Shown here: positions 13,240 to 23,950 of the stretch, piece after piece
Layout: the number at the start of each line of letters is the position of its first letter
How positions within the stretch are numbered: position 1 is the first letter of the stretch
Assembly: GCA_023159155.1 (NCBI GenBank)
Contig: JAJNNX010000032.1
Span: 496,001-560,000 of the forward strand
DNA length: 64,000 nt
Reading direction: 5' to 3'
From: Ustulina deusta
Lineage: Eukaryota; Ascomycota; Sordariomycetes; Xylariales; Xylariaceae
The notes under the pieces: generated by a model
The model's input: the letters and a program-made list of their open reading frames with translations, nothing else
Told to the model about the DNA's origin: nothing
Databases searched by the model: none
Made by a program: the position numbers and the translations under genes

Positions 13240-13790
13240 ATTTATAAACTTTATAGTTAGACTGCTTTTAACTTTTTATAAAAACTACTAAATTAATTAT
13301 ATTTTAGTAATTATTAACTAATTTACTAAATTAATATATTTATTTTTTATTAATATTAAAATAATTTTAATATAACTTGCTACCCTATTTTATTAAAAAA
13401 TTAAATATATTTATAAAAGTTCTATAAGTATTATATTAGACCGTAGCTCTTTTTTTACTAGTTATTTCTAGTTAGACCTATACTATTACTTTAAAATTAA
13501 AAAAAAATATTTAGTTATATTTTACCCTAGAACTAATAAACAAATAAAGCATATAAATTAAACAATTAAAAACTACTTTAAATGTTTTATTAATAGCAAA
13601 CAAACTAATTAGCTATAACTATTCCTTTAAGCATATTTTGTAATTAACTTAGCTATTAATAGTACAACTAGCAAGTTACTTTTTAAAACTTTATATAGCT
13701 ATATACTAAAGTTTAGACTATTTATTAAAAACAACTTTACTTTAAAGGGGGTGCTAGCAGTACAAAAACAATTGCAAAAACTATAAACTA
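13240..13790 (+). pseudogene. integrase remnant of the gypsy element
   Basis: The frame reads YILVIIN then FTKLIYLFF (family ILVVVDRFTKMAHF), SIILDRSSFFTSYF (family SIVSDRGxxFTSxFW) and FYPRTNKQIKHIN (family FHPQTDGQTERxN), then NFTLKGVLAVQKQLQKL. This is the DDE integrase core and its C-terminal flank, with stops. Confidence 0.82.
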
Positions 13791-14469
13791 TTAAAAATAA
13801 CTTAAGAAATTAGTAATAAATCGTAATTAAAAAGCATTAAAAATACTATAATATTAAACACAAACTTATAACTTATAAAATCAAAAATATAGTAGTATTA
13901 TTTATAAAAAACTTAAGTTTTAAATATTCTAAACTTATACCTAAATTTATTAGCCTATTTTAGATCTTTAGCTATATTAGATCGTAGGCGTATTGTTTTG
14001 CATTCCTAGCACAATATGCTTATTTTTATAACGTTTTCCCTATCTAACTACTTAAGTTTTAAAAAACTAATACTATATATAACCTATTTATACTCAACCT
14101 TATAAATAATTCAAATAAATAAAAAGTTAAAAATATAATAGCAAAACAAATATATAATTATAAATTATACTATAAAATTAAATAAAAAAGCTGGCCAACT
14201 AAATATAACTAATAAGTATTAATTATTAATATTATAGTACCTAAAGTAATATAAGCTTTTAAATAATAGCAAAGTTATAAAAAAAAAAAACTTTTAACCC
14301 AATAATTTATATTTAAAACAATAAAAAAAAATCAATTAATTTTATCCTTACCTAAGAGTACCTAGCCTTATTACTTAAAAATTTAACTAATTTAATAATT
14401 ATATCGGCCCAAAACTCTAGCAAATTAATAAAAACAAACTTACAAAAAACTTATACAATTAAAATCAAA

Positions 14470-16129
14470 CTAATTACTTTAAATACTTAATCTGCACCCT
14501 ATTATTAAGCCACGCACAAACTACCCCTAAAATTAAATCTTATTAAAATAATAAATATTTAAGTTTACTATAGCAGCTATAGCAATAATTTAGGTTGCTT
14601 AATTATAAGTACTTATAACTGCTTTTTTTAACTCTATTATAAAATAACAAACAACTAATATTTATAATATATAACTATAATTTTTAAATTAAAAATATAT
14701 AATAGTTATATAAAAATATGCTTTATATTAATTATTTGTTTATTTATATTAAATAATAATATAAAATAAAATTAAATAAAAATATTTATAGCATTAAAAA
14801 AAAAATACGCTACTACTTAAAGCAAAATATTTTTTTGCTATATTATTAATTAAAAATATATAAATAATCTATAAAAATCTAATAAAACAACAAAAAAACT
14901 ACTTACTTTAGTATTGCTAAGTTTACTAGTAAAGCTAAACTATATATAATAAGTCGCTAAAAAATAACAAAATATTTTTAATAAACAAAATTAAATACTA
15001 GCTAACTACTAATAAAGCTCTATAAAAGCCTACTAAACAACCAAACCTGCTTTATTAACAACTTTATTGCTATTTATATTTATTTCGAAGTTAAAAAACT
15101 AATAAAACTAATCTAGCAATTTATTAATATAAATTATATTAAAAAATATTAAACCTAAAACTTAATTAAATAAAAGATCTAAGTTAGTATTAATACTAAT
15201 ATAAAACAAGTATAGATCTATTTATAAGGTTGTATATTTTATGCCTTTTTTAGCACCTATTATAAAAAAATACCCTAGCTTTTTTTATAATACAAATAAC
15301 TTAAATAAGCCGGCCAAAGTTAGGCTAAGCTTTGTTATAAGTGCTACTAAAATAGCATTAGTATATATATGCATTATAAACCAGAGATTTAGTAGGTTTA
15401 TGCTTATAAGCTTTGTTTTTAGCTTTAATAGCCTATTTGTACATATATTGCTTGCAGTTGTAATAATTATAGCTATTTATAACTTTCTAGCAAACAAAAC
15501 ATTAAAGGCAATAGTTATAGCAGTTCTATAAAAACTTTTTATTAGAAAAAACATAAGAAAGGTTAAAAATAGTATTAAATATAGTAATATAAGCGTAAAA
15601 AAAAAAAAAAAAAAAACAATAGTAGCAATATATGTAAGTAGCTAAAATTAACAAATAATAATAATAGTAACAGCTAAAAAAGAAAAAAAAAAAAAAAAAA
15701 AAAGAACTAAACTAGAATATTTATATAAAACTAGATCAGCTTTATAAGCAATTTATATATAGCCTACGCTCAAATTATTAATATTAAAATTTACTATATA
15801 TTTAAGTATATAACATATACTATATTATATATATACTAAAACTCTTAATTAATAATACTACATAAATACTAAAGTACTTATATTAATAATAATAACAATA
15901 CTACACATTACTAATATAACAAAAATATCTATATACTTATACTTATAAACACTTAATTAATTATACTATACTAATTGTATATATATTACCTTAATTCTAT
16001 ACAAACCCCGTACCTAAATCACTCCCTATCTATACACACATATACTACCTACCTATACTATACACTTTATATCTTGTACACTTATATATATTAGGTTAAA
16101 AACAACCTAACTAAAGAAAAAAGAATAGT
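14470..16129. other. unassigned 3' internal region of the gypsy element
   Basis: This 1.6-kb stretch lies between the integrase remnant and the right LTR. It is AT-rich, with poly-A runs near 15600 and 15685. A 96-codon frame without stops lies at 15241-15531 in a slightly less AT-rich patch containing GCCGGCC. No family is recognised. It may be a long 3' UTR, an extra ORF, or a further nested insertion too decayed to read. Confidence 0.5.
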
Positions 16130-16308
16130 TGTTATGCCTAGCATACTAGGACTAGTGCATACTTACTATATATATATACTATATCTGTACCCATTTTAAT
16201 AGAAAATCTTCTTTTTACAAGCTTTAGTTTTGTAAGCCAACCTTACCAAATATATAACTTATCCTTCCATATATTGTACTTAACTTTGTAAACTTCCTAT
16301 TTATGATA
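16130..16308 (+). repeat. right LTR of the Ty3/gypsy element
   Basis: 179 bp, beginning TGTTATGCC. It is homologous to 8703-8881 along its whole length and is followed by the TTAAT target duplication. Confidence 0.92.
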
Positions 16309-16313
16309 TTAAT

Positions 16314-16990
16314 GTTATATTTTTTAAAAAAAATATAATTATAGCATATAAACAGGCTTATAATACTATTTTATTACTAAAAACTATTAAAAAAACATAA
16401 GCAATAATTAAAATATAGCTAAAGAATATTTAATTACTATTATTTTTAAAATATATTATATTTAAAAATAAAAATATTGCTTGTAAAGTTTAGCTAATAC
16501 TTATACTAACCGATTAACCTAAAATATTTAAATATTAGCTTAAACCAAGCTAAATAAAAATTACAACACTTATAAAAAGCTAAAATTTATAATATATAAC
16601 TTAAAAATTAGCTAGACACTACCCTTCCTTTAATAACCTACTACAAAAGCTGTTTTTTATAAAAGCTAGTAAAGCCCTTAACTAAAAAGCCGAAAAAATT
16701 GCGATTTTAAAAACATACATTAAGCTATTAAAAGCCAAACTAACTAAAAAGATTATATTAAAGCGTAAATCAGTCAAATTGCTACTTAGTTATTGTTTTA
16801 TTTATATAACCTATATATAGTAAGTCAAGCAAAAATTACAATAGCAAATACTATATATAAATAAAGCCAGAAATAAAGACGTACTAAAAACAAAAAAAAC
16901 AAAAACTAAAGATATAATTAAAGTTAGAACGTTTTAATATTTAATAAAAATACTAAAGTTAGCTGTAAATACTATATTATACTATAAATA
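16314..16990 (+). pseudogene. Fot1/pogo transposase, C-terminal part (RIP-degraded)
   Basis: Right arm of the same transposase gene after the retrotransposon insertion. A basic, helical stretch near 16690-16790 reads AEKIAILKTYIKLLKAKL and then LKRKSVKLL, which resembles the Lys/Arg-rich tail of Fot1-class transposases. It is stop-ridden and AT-rich. Confidence 0.55.
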
Positions 16991-17025
16991 ATAGCTTCAA
17001 AAGTTGGTGGGTGGCTATTTTGGTG

Positions 17026-17067
17026 GCTGGGTCGCGATGGGGTGGTTCGCAAGGGGGGGTGTTAGCT
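17026..17067. repeat. right terminal inverted repeat
   Basis: This is the reverse complement of the left terminal repeat with one mismatch. A TA target duplication follows at 17068-17069, and composition returns to about normal immediately outside. Confidence 0.93.
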
Positions 17068-19184
17068 TATCGCTAATCTTACCAGGTAGGTTGGGTAACA
17101 ATTTCCTAAAGTACTTGCTTTTACCATAACTTAAATATTTAAGTAATAATATATGAGGGCTCGGATCTAAGGTCTATTAAAAGATTATGTCAGCAATACT
17201 AGGCGGTTTTGATGTCACTGTCCAGAAACCTGTACAGGCAACTGGTCTAGCACTTGTAAACTTGGCTTGCCGGGAAATCTACGAGGGGGGATTTGAAAGT
17301 GGCGACGTGGTCGTTCAGCATGTATTAATCATGATCCACTGCTACGGCGTCACGTTTGACTATCGCACTCGACTCAAGTTAGACTGGTTAATATTTTTAG
17401 AGTGGCAATGAAGTATGAGTTTCCGCGAACCAGTGACTTTTGATTGCTATAGACCCGGCGGGGTCTAAAGAAAAGTTAGTGTTAGCTCGCCAACGGTATT
17501 GCCAAAGAGGAAAGAGTCAAAATATTGCAACAGCGTTGACAATGAAATAGTTGAAGCACAGATGAAGCAGTAAGTGCAGTTTAGACATCTTCTACTTGTA
17601 GACATCCATGTCCACATGGAGGTTGTCAAAATCGGTCACGTGTTGATGAACGGCAAGGCCGTTGAGACGAGCAAGGGGAATTAGAAAACAGAGGCTAGAG
17701 TACACAATGTAGAACTACTCACCTGGAAACTTAGCACTTATTTCACCAAAGACGAATAAATTGTACAGAAGGTAGGGATTTTATAGTTCGAGAGAGTTTC
17801 TTTACTGTGATGATGAATCAAATAACCCTATGCAAGTTAATGAGCCGTGGGATAGCTGGTAAGTCAGTCTGTCCACGGGTTCTAGTAGCATGTGTAGCTC
17901 CCACGGAGATAGGGATAGGTTCACAAGGTTATAAGCTTCGATATGTGCGCTTCCCTTTAACAGACGTTCCCACATACTACCTCAGTGGCGTAGTGGTAAA
18001 GTAGTCGGCAGGATAAACCCTTGTGTCAGAGGCAGGGCCATAGGCATTCAAGGGCTTTCCGGTCCAGGGATGTTGAGTACGTCTTAAGCCCTGCGATTCT
18101 TTTTTGTACTTTTAAGGTCGATAGTTCGAGTTCTGACCAAGTTAATTTTTTTTTCTTGTTAAGCAATCCAAATGCTAAAATCTACTGCCATTTTTATCTG
18201 CCTTGATTGTAGGTATATTGTATCTCCTTGGTCAGTCACTAGAATTGTACTTGTGCTGAGGCACATTTTTCTGCATCTGTGAGAGGCATCCTATATTCAC
18301 TGCTCGACTTGAGCTACCACAAGGTGCTCGTTGTATCTGCCATAATTAGACTGCCTTAAGTTCTAGCTCACATGTGCCATTCCATTCATCGGCAAATAGT
18401 ACTTCATGGTATTGGCGTAAATATTTGTGCCCACTATAAAATAAGGTGGCTTAGCCAAGCTACCATTTTATAAGACAATGGTCCTCTAGTAATGTGCCAT
18501 GGGTAATCCGGGATAAACATTTTATGCTATAAGCTCGAACTGGCAGGCTTAGATATTCTCACTACAAATATTCGTAGCTAGACATAAGAGTAAGGCTGGA
18601 TGGAGTCTTGTGATAAGCCAGAATGCACTATACTGTTGCTATCTTTATTTCTATCCCCCACTCACACAAGGTCGTTTCCGTGATGTCTCCTAGAAACCAA
18701 TCAATATGTGTACACACCATAGCTAAATTCGTGACGTACTAAGAATTTAAGAAGTGCGGCATCGTGTTGCCGAAATGATGTGGGCAACCTTAGTATCTTA
18801 CCGAAGCACCCCTGTCCGCAGCCTAGAGATTGACTGCCATGTTAATATGAGCGCTCCATGAGATTCGCTCTGGATTTGGAAGCTTATATTAACCGCCGAG
18901 AGGTTGGTCCACGGTAGTTCACCCGCGTGCTCTTTTCGCCAATCGTTGCCAAGTCCTATGATCGCATCCGCAATGGGTTTGGTTTTATCCGGACGGCGCG
19001 GCTACCCAGCTCGGGAGCCCAAGGACACCATATAGGTCGGCCACTTGGTCGTTGTCAGTTATTCGGCTGCTATCGTTCATTGCTCCTTTTTCTCGTCTAC
19101 TCCATTTCCCCTGGTTATCCACCGACTACTAGTTGAGGACCGGAAATCTTTATTTGACAGCCAGCAACGATACCAGTAGTAACG
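17068..19184. other. intergenic region right of the transposon, no gene supported
   Basis: Moderately AT-rich. A 74-codon frame at 17187-17411 has no features and is probably chance. tRNA-promoter-like A and B box words occur at 17986-17996 and 18123-18133 but do not fold as a tRNA. The last 200 bases are the likely promoter of the DUF1996 gene. Confidence 0.5.
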
Positions 19185-20500
19185 ATGTTGTTCAAGACTC
19201 TGGTGCCCGCCTTGGCGGTGCAGCTCACTGCAGCGCAAGAGCTCATGCGCTTTGGGTGCTCACAGCTCGTCATCGATCAGGTCGATCCTCTAGTCGAGCC
19301 TGGCAATGTCCCATCTGCACACATGCATCAAGTCGTCGGCGGAAACTCATTCAACGCAAGCATGGTTCCGTCAAGCCACGACCCGCCGCAGGTTTCCAGC
19401 TGCACCAGTTGCACGTACAGTGAAGATTTCAGTAACTACTGGACAGCGAATCTGGTGTGTATAAAGCCTCCCGTGCTTGATCCCTTAGTCTCCTTATTTC
19501 GCATGATCGAGCGGGTTCTATGATGACAAACTTGGGGATCTCGACTGACATGTCTGTATACACGCAGTACTTCAAAGCCCGTAACGGAACCTACAAGCGC
19601 GTTCCTCAGGTCGCCAATCTAGGTCTCGGTGTACAGGCTGGTGTAACGGTCTATTACATCCGGGGTTACCAATCCACCGCCAAGGTCACGGCATTCAAGC
19701 CTGTAGGTTCAAAAGAATATAACCCTAACCCTGACCCTGACCCTGACCAACTCCTCACTCCTGACGTGTGTTGAAGCAATGAGGAGACTGATAGTGTAAC
19801 AGGGCTTCCGTATGCTTGTTGGCGATAGTTTGAACCGCCAGGAGGCAACCATGCAGAGGCAACTCTGCTACCGCTGCGAAGCCAACATGCAACAAAACCC
19901 CTTCGGCGGCGCGCCGTGCACGGGATCAGACACCAAGGCATTCCCCAAGGAACCGTGTGGCGGCGGCTGGAGAGTCAGTGTGCACTTCCCTTCCTGTTGG
20001 GATGGCGTGAACCTGGACTCGATCGACCACAAGAGCCACGTGGCGTACCCAGCATCAGGCACCTTCGAGTCCGGTGGCGCATGTCCTTCGACTCACCCTG
20101 TCAAGATTCCCCAGATCATGTACGAGATCATGTTCGACACACGCCAGTTCAACAATAAGGCCGAGTGGCCGGTGGACGGTTCGCTTCCCTGGTACTGGAG
20201 CATGGGAGATAACACGGGGTACGGACTTCATGGTGATTACTTGTTCGGGTGGCAGGGCGATGCACTCCAGAAAGCCATGGACGGCCATTGCTCGGGTGAC
20301 CGCTGTGCGCCGCTCCAGAGACAGACAGATGCCCAAGCCATCGCTTGCACCAAGAGCCAGCAGGCTGGTCAAGATATTGGCGACCAATGTGAGTACCTTT
20401 GCTACTGACCTTATTTGGGAATGTCGGGCTTTGAGCGGCAACAACTAACATACTCTCCCCAGGGCTTACTGCACTTCCTGGCATGGCTATGCCCATGTAA
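19185..20500 (+). CDS. DUF1996 secreted protein
   Basis: Four exons (19185-19454, 19568-19702, 19803-20388, 20463-20500) encode 342 residues. A signal peptide is evident (MLFKTLVPALAVQLTAAQ). The body has the DUF1996 hallmarks: an early MRFGCSQLVIDQVDPL with PSAHMHQVVGGNSF, then KVTAFK joined by splicing to GFRMLVGD, a Cys-rich middle (CYRCEANMQ, PCTG, CGGGWR, FPSCWDG), DHKSHVAYP, CPSTHPVKIPQI, and WYWSMGDNTGYGLHGDYLFGW. The last exon adds WLTALPGMAMPM, the usual end of the domain. The family is common in fungi as secreted or GPI/WSC-linked proteins; its activity is not firmly known. All three introns are GT-AG with matching phases. No GPI tail or WSC domain follows, so it should be freely secreted. 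Confidence 0.9.
19703..19802 (+). other. intron 2 of the DUF1996 gene with telomere-like repeat
   Basis: 100-nt GT-AG intron. Positions 19721-19748 carry AACCCTAACC followed by four CCCTGA-type units, close to the fungal telomere unit CCCTAA. Confidence 0.8.
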
Positions 20501-22174
20501 GCGAATTGTGGGTGTAGCGACATTGTCCAACACAAGCCGAGCTGGATTTTCTTTCGATGGACCAAGAAGCGCAGAGGACTCTGATCAAGGCTTTGTTTTT
20601 ACTCCTTCGGTGCACTGACATCGCTCGTTGACGTCGGGCGGAGATACTCGGGTTGCCAATTAGATTCTCGAGTGCCCAATGAATATGAGACGCCCTCTTT
20701 AGCACATTCGGTTATATATCTATGAGCGAGTGAATTCAGTAGTGAAGGAGAAATCCTATTTGAGTGAGAGGAAGACAGATGACGTATAGATGTAGTAGTG
20801 GTTAGTGAAGTGGATAATGTGAGTACTGTACTGGGAGATTGAGGAGGGCCGGAAGCCTAACTAGGTACTTACTTAATGTACTTAAGTAGGCTTTGTGATA
20901 TCGCGGTACTTCATACATAGGTACCTTGCCCTTATACAGGGAGATAAGCTATACCTACAATTCCAAGAGGTATGAATAAAGAGATTGTTAATTGGGGAAC
21001 TGAATGATCAGGATGGAATGCAACTTAATTGAACGCAATGACGAGTTAAAAATATTGGATCATGATGTTCCAGGACACCAACCTTAACCAACGACAGAGA
21101 ACTCCACATAGTGCATTATCCTTAAATGTATCCTAGTATGCGGCATTAAAGAGGTAAGGAATGATATTGCGGATAACGATTCAATTTCCTAGGAGCTGTC
21201 AGCGTCTCATCCGCGTCAAGCAATTCTCTCATTTCTAACCTACACAGGCAGCTGACGCCCTGTGCTTCGGAGTTTGGATGGAAATGCTGCCTATTTCTTG
21301 CAGTATTTATCTCCGCTCCCCCGTAAGCACCCAAACCCTCCTTCGGCTCCCGGAACACTCCTCCCGGCTCGGTCCCGACGTCCCGGTTGATCGAGATCCC
21401 CCAGCTGACAAGTGATGCGCGGGCCTCGCATAGATATAGTCATGAGTTTTGACTGTTGATCACTGCATCTCCTAGCCTCACCTCTCAGTACGCATACGTC
21501 GAATCGCTCATGTCATGAAAAAAAGGAGAATACACCACCCACGCGAGTCTGCAATTACAGCCTGCATGTATGTAATGTAGTATATGCAGGCACAACATAC
21601 ATGCTGCAGCCCGTCATGGGCGAGCCTGTCCCATGACGAAGCAACCCCGCGAAATGAGGGCGCAAGGCTGGCTTAGCTTTCGTCATCTTCATGCTCAAGA
21701 TCACGTTACAACCTCGGAACGCTCAGCGACCCCTTACTGTCTGGGGACCCCTTTTAGATCCGGCCGTGGGAGAGTTTGGAGATTAGCGCCGGCACTCTCA
21801 ATCTCCTCAGAGGTGTACTGACCGGCGGCGGCGACCTACCGTTGCATCAGTGGGGTTGCGATGAATCCTGGGGGACATGGGGTGCCTTGTCATTATTGGC
21901 TGGTGGTGTTCTGAATTGTACCCTTCGCCCATTCAGCCCAGAGGGGTCAAAATGCAAATCCTTGAGGTGAAACGGGTTCAGAAGGGTTTCGACTGATATC
22001 TTGAACACGATAATAGCTAAAAGAGGGGGGTTGATATGCACGTCCATCCTCCATGAAGCGGCTATCTGTCTTCTCTTGGTCATGTTAGCCATCGTCAAGT
22101 TTCCTATCCTCTCTTCCTTTCCTATTTTGCGGAAAGCAGCTGAACCGGCGATTGTACAATGACTGGAATACATC
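20501..22174. other. intergenic region, no gene supported
   Basis: No frame here looks coding. TACCTA/TAGGTA words are dense at 20860-20955. A perfect 9-bp hairpin lies at 21612-21638. The stretch before 22175 is pyrimidine-rich and is the probable 5' UTR and promoter of the next gene. Confidence 0.5.
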
Positions 22175-23550
22175 ATGGAATCTCTCGCGTCTCAATATCC
22201 TACAAACGTGTATGCAAACGTGGATGCAAGCGCGTATGCGAGCGCTCATGCGAGCGCGGATGGGAGCGCAGATGCGAGTGCAGGTGCGAGTGCAGATGCA
22301 GGCTATGATACACAAACGAGCCTAGATTCACAGACACAGGTTATGACGGCGGCTCCGCTCACTACGATATTCACACTGCCACCCGCGTGTAGGACACCCT
22401 TCGCATTTACTGACAATTGCATGGGTGAATCTGAATGCGATGGATCGTATCCGCCGGTCTTGTACATCTCGATCTCTAGCTACCCCGGCACTTCTTCGAT
22501 ACAATGCGTGCCACAAACCACCATGTTCGACGACGGCTATGTAGGCGGAGTCTATGATTATGACCCAGGACTATTCTGTCCCGATGGGATGACTACGGAT
22601 ACCAGTATCGCAAATGTCTTCCTTTGCTGCCCTAGGTCTGTTGCCTTCTTGCGAACAACATGACCTCGATAACTAATGCCGATCGGCACACTAGCGGGTT
22701 GACGTATTCATACAACGGATACTGCACTGGGACTATGACGATGGGGGTGGCGTTGGCGGGCTTCTCGGGCCCAGATGAAGGCACCATATCGACAACTATC
22801 AGCTGGTTGGCTGCGGAAAACATGACACTATACGTATCCGCCGTCCCGCTCTATCTGACCCAAGAAGCCAACATGGCAACATCCCACACCTTCGGCAATC
22901 TCCCAACGACACCGACTTCATCAATCATAGAATCGTCTGACACGACCGAAACGTCGACGTCGGCCGAGACATCCCCGGCCTTTCGCACCACCACCCTCGG
23001 ATGTTTCCGAGGCCCCGATTGCTCAACGACGCCGTCGACGAATGTCCCCAGCCCCAACGCCTCGGGCCCCTCAATAGGCGCGAAAGTCGGCGCCGGCGTA
23101 GGCGGCGCGCTCGCATTCGTGCTTCTCGTGCTGGGCGGCATCCTGCTGCTGCGCTACCGCCGGAAGCGACTCCGCGCCCGCCATCGCCCCTTGGACTCGC
23201 CTCCGACACAGCCTGAAACGGGCGTGATACAACAACAACAACAACAGGCCTATCAGAAGAAACTCCTGCCCGAGCTCCCCGTGGTCGAATCGCGGGCCGA
23301 GCTCGAGGGGACGCAGGTCGAGGAGCACGGACCCGGCATCTACGTGTGGAAACCCGAGCTCGAGGGTACGGCGGGGACGCCGGGCGCCGTCGGCGTATAT
23401 GTGAAGAAGAAGTCCGAGCTGGAGGCGAGATATGATGGCGGTGTGTTCACCGGGAGGAGTTACGTGCTGGGGACCAGATCGCCGACGCCGACGGCCCCTG
23501 AATCCCCGATCGTCGGCCCGTCGTTTACGAGATACTCCGTGCCGAGGTAG
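22175..23550 (+). CDS. single-pass membrane protein with Ala-Ser repeat and Ser/Thr-rich ectodomain
   Basis: Two exons, 22175-22635 and 22695-23550, give 438 residues. The intron (22636-22694) uses a less common GTCTGT donor with CTAAT and CTAG; splicing joins FLCCP to SGLTYSYNGYC in frame. The N-terminal 50 residues hold seven four-residue repeats (DASA, YASA, HASA and so on) and no obvious signal peptide, so an upstream start or exon may be missing. A Cys-containing ectodomain (LPPACRTPF, DNCMGESEC, CCP, YCTG) is followed by a Ser/Thr-rich stretch. A transmembrane helix (GALAFVLLVLGGILLL, about residues 296-318) is followed by a basic stop-transfer RYRRKR. The cytoplasmic tail is Pro/Glu-rich. 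This is the layout of fungal wall-sensor-like surface proteins; no named family is recognised. Confidence 0.72.
22223..22306 (+). repeat. seven 12-bp coding tandem repeats
   Basis: Imperfect 12-bp units of the type GATGCGAGCGCT encode ASA-type tetrapeptides (DASA, YASA, HASA, DGSA, DASA, GASA, DAGY). The units differ by single substitutions. Confidence 0.85.
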
Positions 23551-23950
23551 TCGGCGCAGTTTAAATAAACCGATATTTTAAATTTTCTCGGGCGTGGCGG
23601 GTCGGAGTCTATTTTAGGATCATGATACACTCGGTAGCAATGGAAATGACTTTCTTTTTTTTTTTTCTTTGCCTTGGAAATCAGTACTGCTAGGTGAAGC
23701 TAACGCAGATTCGCTGAACGAGTGTGTCCCAACCCAACTTCGCTCTACAATGAAGAAAAAAACAAGGTACAATTGACGAGAAGCGTACGTCATAGCCGGG
23801 ATCGTTGCACAAATAACATTCCGGCAAGACAGTTTACTTTGCTTGATGTTTCGTTAGTGCCGAGGGTAGATCATGAGCCATGAGGTATCTATCATAATAT
23901 TGGTCTTCGGAACAGCTTCTGTTAACCGCCGCACCGGAAACAGATCCTCC
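23551..23950. other. convergent spacer
   Basis: A 400-base region between the 3' ends of the membrane-protein gene (+) and the DUF1399 gene (-). It contains a T-tract at 23652-23668 and no coding signal. Confidence 0.6.

Larger units (their letters stand above)
8703..16308 (+). mobile_element. Ty3/gypsy LTR retrotransposon, RIP-mutated, nested in the Fot1-like element
   Basis: Two 179-bp direct repeats bound a 7,606-bp element flanked by a perfect 5-bp duplication TTAAT (8698-8702 and 16309-16313). Inside, in plus orientation, a gag zinc knuckle, reverse transcriptase, RNase H and integrase can be read through the mutations in the order RT-RH-IN that defines Ty3/gypsy. All are full of stops from C-to-T and G-to-A changes. 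About 1.6 kb between integrase and the right LTR is not explained by pol. The two LTRs differ by many transitions, but RIP makes this useless for dating. Confidence 0.93.
7530..17067 (+). mobile_element. Fot1/pogo-type TIR DNA transposon, RIP-mutated, with nested LTR retrotransposon
   Basis: The ends are inverted copies of a 42-bp GC-rich sequence starting AGCTAACACC, flanked on both sides by TA (7528-7529 and 17068-17069), as expected for Tc1/mariner-type targets. Subtracting the inserted retrotransposon (8703-16308) and one target copy leaves 1,927 bp, the size known for Fot1-class elements. The left arm reads as a decayed pogo/Fot1 transposase: near 8585-8690 the translation keeps the spacing of the family segment LVFLPPHxSHxxQPLDVxVFxPLK with C-to-T/G-to-A changes. 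Coding strand is plus. Interior base composition is extremely AT-rich with many stops, a RIP signature, so the copy is dead. Insertion order: Fot1-like first, gypsy second. Confidence 0.85.

Noticed and set aside
17187..17411. 74-codon frame right of the transposon
   Set aside because: Short, no homology or motif, and no splice extension found.
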